Below are positions 1 through 8,608 of a DNA stretch of 64,000 nt, in pieces (the first letter of the stretch is position 1; each line of letters begins with the position of its first letter). The DNA is from Mucilaginibacter saanensis (GTDB lineage Bacteria; Bacteroidota; Bacteroidia; Sphingobacteriales; Sphingobacteriaceae): assembly GCF_014200575.1 (NCBI RefSeq), contig NZ_JACHBZ010000022.1, positions 1 through 64,000 on the forward strand. The letters run 5' to 3'. The notes under the pieces were generated by a model. That model saw only the letters and a program-made list of their open reading frames with translations. It was not told the origin of the DNA and made no database searches. Made by a program: the position numbers and the translations under genes.

Positions 1-458
1 ACGTGCTTTTATAGCATTTGCTGCAACCCAAAAGTCAGCTAACCCCTGGGTCAATTTGGCCCGAAATAGGGTGGTCACTATCTCCATAATATACAATCTC
101 GCTGGTTATTTTGCTGATGTCGATAGTTGGTTATTTTGCCAAATTCAGATCTTGTTCACGGTTCATCTGTACAACCAGGTCAATTCGATCTGTCCGAAGG
201 AAATAGGATAGGTATCTGAGAAAGATTGCTTGTATGCGATTCTGAGGATACTTGGAATATATTATCGGTTAGCTTGATAACTCCATCCATAAGCTTAATC
301 TATCCGTTTTTGATACAAAGCAAGAAATATTCGTTCGTTTCTGATACACCATCATAGCTTGTTTGTTGTGTAACTTATTGATTATTAGTTTTTTGTAAAG
401 TTGGCATGTATTTTAAGATATTGTTTCAGTTTTCCCAACTCTTAAGAACATTAAACCC
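1..458. other. Gene-free left edge with degenerate ~25-bp repeats, possible IS21-type end relic
   Basis: No convincing gene lies here. Between 48 and 140 there are units beginning GGTCA or GGTTA. One is GTCAATTTGGCCCGAAATAG, the next starts GGTCACTATCTCC, and TGGTTATTTTGC occurs twice (103-114 and 128-139), 25 bases apart. Multiple short repeats of this style are known at the ends of IS21-family elements in Bacteroidota, so a decayed element end is possible. No transposase is in the window. The rest (about 150-458) is the AT-rich upstream region of the permease gene at 459, where I see nothing else. Confidence 0.3.
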
Positions 459-2858
459 ATGATCAAGAACTATTTTAAAATTGCCTGGCGAAATATATGG
501 AAGAACAAGGTTTTTTCAGCCATCAACATTATAGGGCTTGCGGTGGGTATGGCCGCATTTATGGTCATTATGATGTTTGTTGCTTATGAAAAAAGCTTCG
601 ATAATTTTCATACTAAAAATATTTATCGCCTGAATGAAGTGCAGACAGTTGGTCAGGAAGGCGCGACGCAAAAGGTTGCATTATCAATGTTCCCGATGGG
701 GCCGGCTTTAAAAGCGGAGTTTCCGGAAATAAGGAATTTTACAAGAATAAGCTGGCATGAAAAATACCAAATGACTTACAACAGCGAGAAGCTGTTTTTG
801 CCGGAGGCTTTTGCTGTCGATTCTACTTTTTTCCAGGTTTTTGATTTTAAACTCATCAGCGGAGACAAAAAAACGGCGCTTAAAAATCCTCATAGTATCT
901 TGCTTACGGAAAAAACGGCCAAAAAATTATTTGGCGATGATGATCCAATAGGAAAAACGGTGACCCATTACGGCGATGATACCGTTACATTTGCCGTTAC
1001 AGGTGTACTTGCTGATGTACCCCACAATTCACAATTGCAATTTGATGCCCTATTCTCGTTTAGCAGTATTTACAAACCCTGGATGTTTACTAATTGGGGT
1101 CGTAATTGGTTAAATACCTATCTGGATCTTGTACCTGGCACTAACCAGGCACAGTTTGAAAAGAAATTTCCGGCCTTTATTACAAGACACCTGGGCAAGG
1201 ATGGGCCTAAATACATGAAGCTGTTTGTTTTACCTTTAAAAGATGTGCATTCCAACTCGGCTGATATTGGGTTGGATTATATAAATCATCAGAAATTCGA
1301 TAAAAAATCAACTAATCTGTTTGCCATTATCGCCTTGATTGTAATGGTGATAGCCTGTGTCAATTTCATTAATCTTTCAACGGCCCATTCGGCTGAGAGG
1401 GCCAAAGAAGTTGGTATTCGCAAATCCATAGGAGCGCATCGCTTTCAGCTGGCTATTCAATTTTTGGGCGAAACGGTTTTGATCTCTTTTATCGCATTAA
1501 TTTTTGCCATTGGATTGGCTGAACTGGCGCTGCCTTATATTAATGACTTGAGTGATAGGGATATAAATTTCGGTGTATTTAGCAGTATTACCGTTATATG
1601 TATTGTATTTGGGGGTACGGTGCTTATCGGCCTGGTTTCGGGTATCTATCCTGCCATTTATTTATCTTCTTTCCAGCCGGTTAAGGTTTTAAAAGGCTCT
1701 ATACAAGTTGGAAAAGATAAAGGTCTGCTCCGGAATATTTTAGTAGTTACTCAATTTGCCAGCGCAATTTTCCTGATGATAGCCACCATATTTGTGTTAA
1801 GGCAATTGAGGTATATGCAAAAACAGGATCCCGGATATGACCGTGAGCAGATAGTTAATATTCCATTAGATAGGGTAACTACTAAGAAATATGAACTCTT
1901 TAAAAACGAATTGTCGGGCAGTACATTAGTGTCGGGCGTAACGGCCTCCCAGGATATTTTAGGAAGTCATTTAGATCAAACAGGGATAACATTTAAACCT
2001 GCCGACGGACCGAAGCAGGAGTTAGGTACCACCCTGCTGGTAGTAGATGATAATTATCTTGATCTGTATAAAATAAAACTGGCAGCCGGTAAAAACTTCT
2101 CGTCCGATAAAACACTCAATGGGAGGGAATATATTGTTAACGAGGCGTTGGCAAAGGAATTGTTAAAAGATCACCCCAAGGCCCCGTTATCTTCATTGTT
2201 AGGACAACAGTTTGGATTTGACTCATTGGGAACGATCAAGGGTATTGCAAAAAATTTCAATTTTAACTCTTTACAATACAAAATTGAGCCCATGTTTATG
2301 GTAAGTGCGCATCAATGGGATTTCAGGAATATTTCAGTTAAGATCAATGGTAGTAATACCGCCGCGGCTATAGCATTTATTAAATCAAAATGGGATGGCA
2401 TTTATCCTGATTATCCATTTGAATACCAGTTTTTGGATGATCACTTTAATGAGGTTTACAAGGCTGATAACCAGGTAAGTCAGATCGTGGGCATCCTCGC
2501 AGCATTGGCAATATTTATTTCCTGTTTAGGCTTGTTTGGCCTGGCATCCCATTCTGCCCAAAAGAGAGTGAAAGAAATTGGGGTAAGAAAGGTATTGGGT
2601 GCATCTGTGCAAAGAATTGTGCTATTGCTTTCCGGCAATTTCTTAAAACTGGTCTTAATGGCAAATATCATCGCGTGGCCATTGGCTTGGTATGCAATGA
2701 ACAGATGGCTGTCAGGTTTTGCCTATCGCATTAATATTACCTGGATAACGTTTGCTATTATAGCGTTTGTATCGGTACTGATAGCCTTGATCACCATAAG
2801 CTTTCAGTCTATAAAAGCAGCGGTTGCAAACCCGGTGAAAAGTTTAAGAAGCGAGTAG
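459..2858 (+). CDS. MacB/FtsX-type ABC transporter permease
   Basis: This 799-residue inner-membrane protein has the layout of the MacB-like permeases that are abundant in Bacteroidota. An N-terminal membrane segment (about 20-42) is followed by a large periplasmic MacB_PCD-type domain (about 50-280). A first FtsX block of membrane helices (about 285-445) comes next, then a second periplasmic domain and a second FtsX block (about 675-790). The two FtsX blocks carry matching signatures, AERAKEVGIRKSIGA and QKRVKEIGVRKVLGA, showing the internal duplication. No ATPase gene is adjacent, which is usual for this group. It probably takes part in mechanotransmission, efflux or lipoprotein-type transport, but the substrate cannot be told from sequence. 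The start at 459 gives the expected MIKNYFKIAWRN opening. Confidence 0.9.
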   Translation: MIKNYFKIAWRNIWKNKVFSAINIIGLAVGMAAFMVIMMFVAYEKSFDNFHTKNIYRLNEVQTVGQEGATQKVALSMFPMGPALKAEFPEIRNFTRISWHEKYQMTYNSEKLFLPEAFAVDSTFFQVFDFKLISGDKKTALKNPHSILLTEKTAKKLFGDDDPIGKTVTHYGDDTVTFAVTGVLADVPHNSQLQFDALFSFSSIYKPWMFTNWGRNWLNTYLDLVPGTNQAQFEKKFPAFITRHLGKDGPKYMKLFVLPLKDVHSNSADIGLDYINHQKFDKKSTNLFAIIALIVMVIACVNFINLSTAHSAERAKEVGIRKSIGAHRFQLAIQFLGETVLISFIALIFAIGLAELALPYINDLSDRDINFGVFSSITVICIVFGGTVLIGLVSGIYPAIYLSSFQPVKVLKGSIQVGKDKGLLRNILVVTQFASAIFLMIATIFVLRQLRYMQKQDPGYDREQIVNIPLDRVTTKKYELFKNELSGSTLVSGVTASQDILGSHLDQTGITFKPADGPKQELGTTLLVVDDNYLDLYKIKLAAGKNFSSDKTLNGREYIVNEALAKELLKDHPKAPLSSLLGQQFGFDSLGTIKGIAKNFNFNSLQYKIEPMFMVSAHQWDFRNISVKINGSNTAAAIAFIKSKWDGIYPDYPFEYQFLDDHFNEVYKADNQVSQIVGILAALAIFISCLGLFGLASHSAQKRVKEIGVRKVLGASVQRIVLLLSGNFLKLVLMANIIAWPLAWYAMNRWLSGFAYRINITWITFAIIAFVSVLIALITISFQSIKAAVANPVKSLRSE

Positions 2859-3022
2859 TGATCACCGCAACACTTCCGTACTCGTTTATTGGGGCTATGG
2901 AAAATACACGCCTTAAAAAAAACTGTGAGCACCGTATTTCTTAAGTTAAAATAAATTGCTTAATTGCAGTTAATTAAACAATCTATTTTATACCAATATT
3001 TTTCTGGATTAGTAAACGGAGG

Positions 3023-3048
3023 AGCCGAACTGCAGAGTCCGGCTTTTT
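3023..3048 (+). terminator. Hairpin plus T-run just upstream of the acyltransferase
   Basis: AGCCGAACT pairs with AGTCCGGCT (one A/C mismatch) around a GCAG loop, followed by TTTTTCTTG. It ends about 20 bases before the ATG at 3070. It may terminate transcripts from the upstream permease or act as a leader attenuator for the acyltransferase. Confidence 0.5.
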
Positions 3049-3069
3049 CTTGCGCTAACTATATATACG

Positions 3070-4203
3070 ATGACTAAAAATTCTACATATCTCGAATCAA
3101 AAAGCCATTACGAAATTCTGGATGGTTTGCGCGGCGTGGCCGCTCTTTTTGTGGTTATTTTTCACACTTTTGAGGCCTATGCCGATGGTAACCGCTTTAA
3201 GCAAATTATTAATCATGGTTATTTAGCGGTCGACTTCTTTTTTCTTTTGTCAGGATTTGTGGTGGCCTATGCTTATGACGACCGCTGGAGCAAAATGACC
3301 CAGTGGGATTTCTACAAACGCAGGCTTATTCGTTTACAGCCTATGGTTATTATGGGAACTATAATTGGCGCCATACTTTTCTATTTCCAGGGAGGCGCCA
3401 TGTTTTCGCTCATTAACCAAACGCCCGTTTGGAAAATGCTGATCGTTATGTTGGTGGGTTTTACTTTGATTCCGATATTGCCATCAATGGATATTCGCGG
3501 CTGGCAGGAGATGCATCCGTTGGATGGCCCCGCCTGGTCGTTGTTTTTTGAATATATTGCTAACATTCTTTATGCATTGTTTATCCGCAAGTTTTCAAAG
3601 CCTGTACTTTCTATATTTGTTTTTTTATCGGCCTGTTTGCTTATTCATTATACCGTAATGGGGCCGCAAGGGGATGTAATAGGGGGATGGAGTATTGATA
3701 AAACCCAGCTCAATATTGGTTTTACACGTTTGCTTTATCCCTTTTTTGCCGGTGTGTTGCTTTCACGCATGGGCAAATTAATCCATATCAAAGGGGCATT
3801 TTGGGTATGCAGCCTGTTGGTTATCGTTATCCTTTGCATTCCAAGAATTGGGGACGAAAAACATTTGTGGATGAATGGTTTGTATGAATCATTCTGCATT
3901 ATTATTCTTTTCCCCCTCATTGTTTCGATAGGGGCCGGAGGTAGTATAAAAGGCAAATACTCGCTCAGGGTATGCAAGTTTTTTGGCGATATTTCTTACC
4001 CGCTTTACATCACCCATTACCCGTTGATTTATCTGTATACGGCTTGGGCGGTAGATAATAAAGTTCCGGTTAGCTATGGTATTCCGATAGGTATGCTGTT
4101 ATTTATTGTCAGCATTGCTATAGCTTATGCCTGTCTTAAGCTTTATGATGAACCTGTTAGGGAATGGCTCAGAAAACGTTTCCTGATGAAACGCGTAGCA
4201 TGA
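3070..4203 (+). CDS. Acyltransferase family 3 (OafA/YrhL-like) membrane protein
   Basis: The 377-residue protein belongs to the acyltransferase-3 family, integral membrane enzymes that move acetyl or other acyl groups onto sugars of exported polysaccharides or glycolipids. The N-terminal signature is clear: LDGLRGVAALFVVIFH with the family's R and H, then GYLAVDFFFLLSGFV. About ten hydrophobic helices follow, and the length is normal for the family. The C-terminus DEPVREWLRKRF is also typical. It stands alone between a hairpin at 3023 and a strong bidirectional terminator at 4262, so it is probably transcribed by itself. The acceptor is unknown. Its closeness to an O-acetylesterase locus does not prove a link. 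Confidence 0.9.
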   Translation: MTKNSTYLESKSHYEILDGLRGVAALFVVIFHTFEAYADGNRFKQIINHGYLAVDFFFLLSGFVVAYAYDDRWSKMTQWDFYKRRLIRLQPMVIMGTIIGAILFYFQGGAMFSLINQTPVWKMLIVMLVGFTLIPILPSMDIRGWQEMHPLDGPAWSLFFEYIANILYALFIRKFSKPVLSIFVFLSACLLIHYTVMGPQGDVIGGWSIDKTQLNIGFTRLLYPFFAGVLLSRMGKLIHIKGAFWVCSLLVIVILCIPRIGDEKHLWMNGLYESFCIIILFPLIVSIGAGGSIKGKYSLRVCKFFGDISYPLYITHYPLIYLYTAWAVDNKVPVSYGIPIGMLLFIVSIAIAYACLKLYDEPVREWLRKRFLMKRVA

Positions 4204-4261
4204 GCTTAAAAAGAGTAATCATAGGTATATAGCATGGTTGTTTACCTGGCAACCGAATAGT

Positions 4262-4296
4262 AAAAAGGGTATTGACGTAAATCAATACCCTTTTTT
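4262..4296. terminator. Bidirectional rho-independent terminator
   Basis: AAAAAGGGTATTGA pairs perfectly with TCAATACCCTTTTT (14-bp arms, loop CGTAAA), with a T-run on either strand. It lies between the convergent acyltransferase (+) and GntR regulator (-), so it can serve both. Confidence 0.85.
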
Positions 4297-4402
4297 GCAT
4301 AAAATTTATATAGATAATTACTGCTAATACTAAGGAGCTGTTTAAGGATAGTTTCGCAAAATATTATTGCACAAAAAAGAGCATCATTGCTGCGAGCAAT
4401 GC

Positions 4403-5110
4403 TTACTCAAACAATCTGGCAAAATGATTTTCCAGGTGGTTCCGCATTCCGTTTCTGAGCATCTCTGCCGAGCCCTTTTCTATCAGATCAATAAGGCCCG
4501 TGTGCGAAACAAACTTTTTAAGTTTAACCTGTTTTTTAAGCAGGCCGCTTTGATGCACATAATCAAAAACAGGGAGTAATAGCTTCTGAAATTTTCGCAA
4601 GGTTTCGTTCCCGGTAATATCATACAGTTTACCATGAAACTTAATCTCCTGTTCAACCATAAAAATTTCTGCCTGTGACTTGGAGGGCTCAATAGCCACA
4701 ATTGACCTTAATTCGGCTATGTCCTCAGGTGTAACCCTTTCAATAATAAAATCGGCCATACCAATCTCAAGCGCCAGGCGCATCTCAAAAATTTCTTTCA
4801 GGGTTGAAACATCCAGGATCTGGGGGTTCATGCTTTTTTCCAGAATAGAAACCAGATCCGGACTGGTCAGTACTGCGCCGCGTTTTTTTCTGGAATCTAT
4901 CAAACCCATCATTCGCAGCCTGAGCAAAGCTTCCCTGATCACCGTGCGGCTAACACCCAATGCAGTAGTTAATTCCAGCTCTTTAGGTATAGGGTCGCCA
5001 ACCTTAAAGTTTTTTTCAATAAAAAGCTCAATCAAGTTTTTTTCAACTCGGTCAACAAGTGAGCTGGTGTCAATATTTTTAATGCTTTCAATGAGGCCGT
5101 TAGTTTTCAT
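4403..5110 (-). CDS. FadR-subfamily GntR transcriptional regulator (probable regulator of the sialic acid locus)
   Basis: This 235-residue regulator has an N-terminal winged helix-turn-helix (about 25-90, with LTTALGVSRTVIREALLRLR). An all-helical FCD ligand domain follows (about 100-230, starting EMRLALEIGMADFIIERV). FCD proteins bind small carboxylic or sugar acids. The E. coli sialic acid repressor NanR is of this class, so a sialic acid or ManNAc effector is a reasonable inference. The gene is divergent from susC, 175 bases away. The intergenic region contains a 27-bp dyad with a GT-N3-AC centre, the expected operator style for this subfamily. It most likely represses the susC operon and perhaps its own gene. 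Orthology to NanR cannot be shown from sequence alone. Confidence 0.88.
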   Translation of the reverse strand: MKTNGLIESIKNIDTSSLVDRVEKNLIELFIEKNFKVGDPIPKELELTTALGVSRTVIREALLRLRMMGLIDSRKKRGAVLTSPDLVSILEKSMNPQILDVSTLKEIFEMRLALEIGMADFIIERVTPEDIAELRSIVAIEPSKSQAEIFMVEQEIKFHGKLYDITGNETLRKFQKLLLPVFDYVHQSGLLKKQVKLKKFVSHTGLIDLIEKGSAEMLRNGMRNHLENHFARLFE

Positions 5111-5164
5111 ATTTCAATCCTTACAAACATACAAATAGCTGTTAATAATTACTCAAATTCCTTT

Positions 5165-5181
5165 AGTGTATTAGTAACACT
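5165..5181. promoter_or_regulatory. Weak second dyad in the gntR-susC intergenic region
   Basis: AGTGT and ACACT form 5-bp arms around seven bases. It lies nearer the gntR start and could be an autoregulatory half-site. Support is weak. Confidence 0.2.
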
Positions 5182-5215
5182 CAGATAATCAATGTTAAAA
5201 TATATCCGGAATTAG

Positions 5216-5248
5216 TTTGTAAAAATAAATTTAATTTCTTTATAATTG
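5216..5248 (+). promoter_or_regulatory. Candidate Bacteroidota-type promoter of the sialic acid operon
   Basis: TTTG at 5216-5219 and TATAATTG at 5241-5248 fit the Bacteroidota -33 (TTTG) and -7 (TAnnTTTG) elements with one mismatch and a 21-base gap. Transcription would begin near 5255, inside the dyad at 5245-5271. Confidence 0.5.
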
Positions 5249-5271
5249 TATTATGTATAACATAATACAAT
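5245..5271. promoter_or_regulatory. 27-bp operator-like dyad at the susC promoter
   Basis: TTGTATTATGT and ACATAATACAA are perfect 11-bp arms (12 with flanking A/T) around ATA. The centre reads GT-ATA-AC, which fits the GT-N3-AC core of FadR-subfamily GntR operators. It overlaps the predicted -7 element and start of transcription, so binding should repress. Confidence 0.65.
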
Positions 5272-5285
5272 AAATTAAAACTTAT

Positions 5286-8200
5286 ATGAAGCCAAATTTT
5301 ACCATTCACCGGGTTTTGTATACAGTAATAGGCGTACTGCTTTTTGCTGTTGTGCAGGCTCAAACAAAAAAAATCAGCGGTAAGGTTACCGCTGATGATG
5401 ATCATGGCGTGTTACCTGGGGTTACCGTAATAGTAAAAGGAACTACCAGAGGCATCCCCACTGCTGTTAATGGTACGTATACCATTGAAGCATCTGCCAA
5501 TGATGTGCTGGTATTTAGTATATTAGGTTATGCTACCCAGGAAATTAAGGTTGCCGATAAAACGGCTATCAATGTTGCGCTTAAGCCTGATAATAAGGCC
5601 CTGAATGAGGTTGTGGTTGTTGGTTACGGAACACAATCACGCAAAAGCGTTACCAGCGCCGTTGCTAAATTAGATAACCAGGTACTTGCTACTGCCCCGC
5701 GTGCCAATATAGGAAGCGCCTTGCAGGGAACTATATCTGGTTTGCAGGTGGTAAGCCCCAGCGGTACGCCGGGTGCAACGCCTATTATACAGCTAAGGGG
5801 AGGGGCGAGTATTAATAGTCCTGGTGCGCCGCTTGTGGTGGTAGACGGTATCATCCGGGCATTTAATGATATACCAGCCGAGGATATTGCTTCTGTGGAT
5901 ATGTTAAAGGATGCGGCTTCCACAGCAATTTATGGCGCGCGCGCAAATAATGGGGTAATTTTAATTACCACCAAACAAGGTAAAAATGGTACCTCAGAGC
6001 TTTCTTATAAGTTTACCGGTGGCTATAACCAGCAAAGGCAAGGCTATCAATATTTGGATGCTAAGGATTATATCTATTACGGCAGATTAGGTGGTATCAA
6101 TTCAGGCCGTACACTGGCTGCAATTAACGCTACCCGCGGATATGGTTTATTAACCGATGCTGCAAGTTTGGCTTCCTTTGATATTCGGGCCGAAAACTCA
6201 TCTAACGTTAACTTATTACAACAGGGCTGGCAGGATATGGATGACCCGGCTAATCCGGGTAATAAGATCATTTTTAAGGATCACAGCAAAGAAATTTCAA
6301 AACTTTTATTCAGAAATACCCATACCCAAGACCACTATTTGAGTGCCATGGGAGGTAACGAGAAAGGAAAATACTTTGCCAGTTTGGATTACTACAATGA
6401 AGACGGTACCATTATAGGAACCAATTATAACCGCTACTCGGGTAATTTTAACGGCTCTTATAAAATAAAACCAAACCTGGAGATCAGCAGCGGTACCACA
6501 CTTTCAACCTCGTCACAAATTGGCGTGGTTGGCAATTCAGAAGTAAGCTCACTTTACAGAACGCAAGCCCTGTGGCCAACATTTAACCCCTGGTTAGATG
6601 CTGCACAAACACAACCTAATCCGGGTAATTCTGTAACTGACGGTAACCCGCTTTACTGGTTAGGGAAATTACAACGTACTAACGAGGTAGACCGTATTAC
6701 CGTAAATGCGGCATTAAAATGGGATATTTTGCCCAATTTATATTTAAAAGTTTCGGGTAACGGTTATCTGAACCAAAAAACCAATCAGTCTTTCCAGGAA
6801 GCTACCCAAACTTATGCTAACCTGCTTAACAATACCTACAGCAGTACAGCAAGGGACGCTATAACTAATTATGACCGTATTTTTCAGCAAACGTATGATG
6901 CTATCCTTAACTATACCAAATCATTTGGTAAACATAACCTGAGCGTATTACTAGGTACTGAATATTATGATCAGAAAGAACTGTATTTTCAGATTGACGG
7001 GCAAAATGCGGCAACTGACAATATCTCTACCGCAAATGCATCAACACTTTTTCCTGTCGGATCGAATACTGGTTATAAGTTGCAAAACCGTATCATCTCG
7101 TCATTTACCCGCGTAAATTACGATTATGATCAACGCTACCTGTTAACTGCGGTATTACGTGAAGATGGTGTTTCGCAATTGGCTTCGCAAAACCGTATCG
7201 GTTATTTCCCGGGTTTCTCTGCCGGCTGGAATGTGCACAACGAAACGTTTTATAAAGATCTTGGGATCGGAAAAATTGTATCTTCATTGAAACCACGCGT
7301 AAGCTATGGCTCAAATGGTAATATAGGGCCATTGGGTAACTATGATGTACAGGGTTTATACAGTTCAACTACCTTATATAATGGTAATGGAGCATTTTAC
7401 AATGCTGCGCCAACGAATGTAAACCTGGTTTGGGAAAAAAGTAAAACTTTTGACGTGGGTGCCGATATTGGCTTTTTTAATGACAGAATCAGTTTGCTGT
7501 TTGATTATTACAACAGAAAAACCAGCGATCTGCTTACCAACTTACCGCTGCCAAGTTATTCTGGTTTCTCAACGCTTGAAACCAACCTGGGTACCTTACA
7601 AAACAAAGGTTACGAGTTCTCCATCAAAGCCAACATTATCAATCAGCCCAATGGTTTTAGGTTAGATGTAGGTGCTAATGCTTCCTATGTTAAAAATAAG
7701 GTGTTAAAACTGCCTTATAATGGCAATGCCAATAACCGTCAGGGTGGTATTCAGATATATAATCCTAAAAGTGGCCAGTTGGTTTGGGTAGGCGGTATAC
7801 AGGAAGGACAGCCCCTTGGCGATATATATGGCTATAAACAAGTATCCATATTTAAAAATGCGGCGGGGGTTTCATCTGTTGCCGGTAACCGTGTAGATAA
7901 TATTGCGGGCATTACCGGGCCAAATTTACCAGCAGGCCCTGGAGGCCATATTACCCCGGGTGATGTAAATTGGCAGGATGTTAATAATGACGGCATTATT
8001 GACTCCCGTGATCAAGTTTACCTGGGTAATATCTATCCAAAATGGACCGGCGGCTTTAATGTTAGCGCAGCATACAAAGGCATTTCATTTTATTCGCGGT
8101 TTGAGTATAACACTGGTAACACCATTTATAATGATTTACTGGCGCGTACTTTGGGTGGATATCAGGGAACTTTTAATTATACTACCCAGATATTAAACTC

Positions 8201-8588
8201 TTGGTCGCCAACCAACACCAATACCACTGTACCTAAAGCATATTATGCCGATCAGGTTGTAGGGTCAAAACAAAACTATACCCGTGGCAATAATGCAAGT
8301 GGTGTGCTAAATGGTAATAACTCCAGTTTGTATGAAAGCGGAAATTACCTGGCATGCCGGGAGATTACTCTTTCTTATGATTTTCCAAAATCGTTGGTTA
8401 GCCGCAGTAAGGTTTTGTCAAGGGCAAAATTGTATGTAAGTGCCGATAACCTGTTTTATATCAAGAAGTTTTCGGGCGCAGCGCCGGAGCCTCCCATCAC
8501 TCCCGGTGGTACAACAATCAATGGCATTTACGCCGGAACTTATCCAACTCCAAAAACATTTGTATTAGGTATCCAGGCATCATTTTAA
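5286..8588 (+). CDS. SusC-like TonB-dependent outer-membrane transporter (sialic acid locus)
   Basis: This 1100-residue SusC-family protein starts with a signal peptide ending near VVQAQ. A carboxypeptidase-regulatory-like beta-sandwich (about 30-110) and the TonB-box/plug region (NEVVVVGYGTQ, about 113-230) follow, then a beta-barrel to a C-terminal aromatic residue (IQASF). It would import glycans or sialoglycan fragments across the outer membrane with its SusD partner, powered by TonB. It is the first gene of a run of same-strand genes for sialic acid use and carries the likely operator at its promoter. The start at 5286 sits 15 bases after the dyad. Substrate assignment rests on the downstream genes. 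Confidence 0.93.
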   Translation: MKPNFTIHRVLYTVIGVLLFAVVQAQTKKISGKVTADDDHGVLPGVTVIVKGTTRGIPTAVNGTYTIEASANDVLVFSILGYATQEIKVADKTAINVALKPDNKALNEVVVVGYGTQSRKSVTSAVAKLDNQVLATAPRANIGSALQGTISGLQVVSPSGTPGATPIIQLRGGASINSPGAPLVVVDGIIRAFNDIPAEDIASVDMLKDAASTAIYGARANNGVILITTKQGKNGTSELSYKFTGGYNQQRQGYQYLDAKDYIYYGRLGGINSGRTLAAINATRGYGLLTDAASLASFDIRAENSSNVNLLQQGWQDMDDPANPGNKIIFKDHSKEISKLLFRNTHTQDHYLSAMGGNEKGKYFASLDYYNEDGTIIGTNYNRYSGNFNGSYKIKPNLEISSGTTLSTSSQIGVVGNSEVSSLYRTQALWPTFNPWLDAAQTQPNPGNSVTDGNPLYWLGKLQRTNEVDRITVNAALKWDILPNLYLKVSGNGYLNQKTNQSFQEATQTYANLLNNTYSSTARDAITNYDRIFQQTYDAILNYTKSFGKHNLSVLLGTEYYDQKELYFQIDGQNAATDNISTANASTLFPVGSNTGYKLQNRIISSFTRVNYDYDQRYLLTAVLREDGVSQLASQNRIGYFPGFSAGWNVHNETFYKDLGIGKIVSSLKPRVSYGSNGNIGPLGNYDVQGLYSSTTLYNGNGAFYNAAPTNVNLVWEKSKTFDVGADIGFFNDRISLLFDYYNRKTSDLLTNLPLPSYSGFSTLETNLGTLQNKGYEFSIKANIINQPNGFRLDVGANASYVKNKVLKLPYNGNANNRQGGIQIYNPKSGQLVWVGGIQEGQPLGDIYGYKQVSIFKNAAGVSSVAGNRVDNIAGITGPNLPAGPGGHITPGDVNWQDVNNDGIIDSRDQVYLGNIYPKWTGGFNVSAAYKGISFYSRFEYNTGNTIYNDLLARTLGGYQGTFNYTTQILNSWSPTNTNTTVPKAYYADQVVGSKQNYTRGNNASGVLNGNNSSLYESGNYLACREITLSYDFPKSLVSRSKVLSRAKLYVSADNLFYIKKFSGAAPEPPITPGGTTINGIYAGTYPTPKTFVLGIQASF

Positions 8589-8608
8589 AAATATTTAATC
8601 AATTAAGT

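Noticed and set aside
2..208. An open plus-strand frame at the left edge.
   Set aside because: It has no start in the window, crosses the short repeats and shows no recognisable protein pattern.
4680..5138. A 152-codon plus-strand frame opposite the GntR regulator.
   Set aside because: It lies wholly antisense to a well-supported regulator gene and has no family signature.
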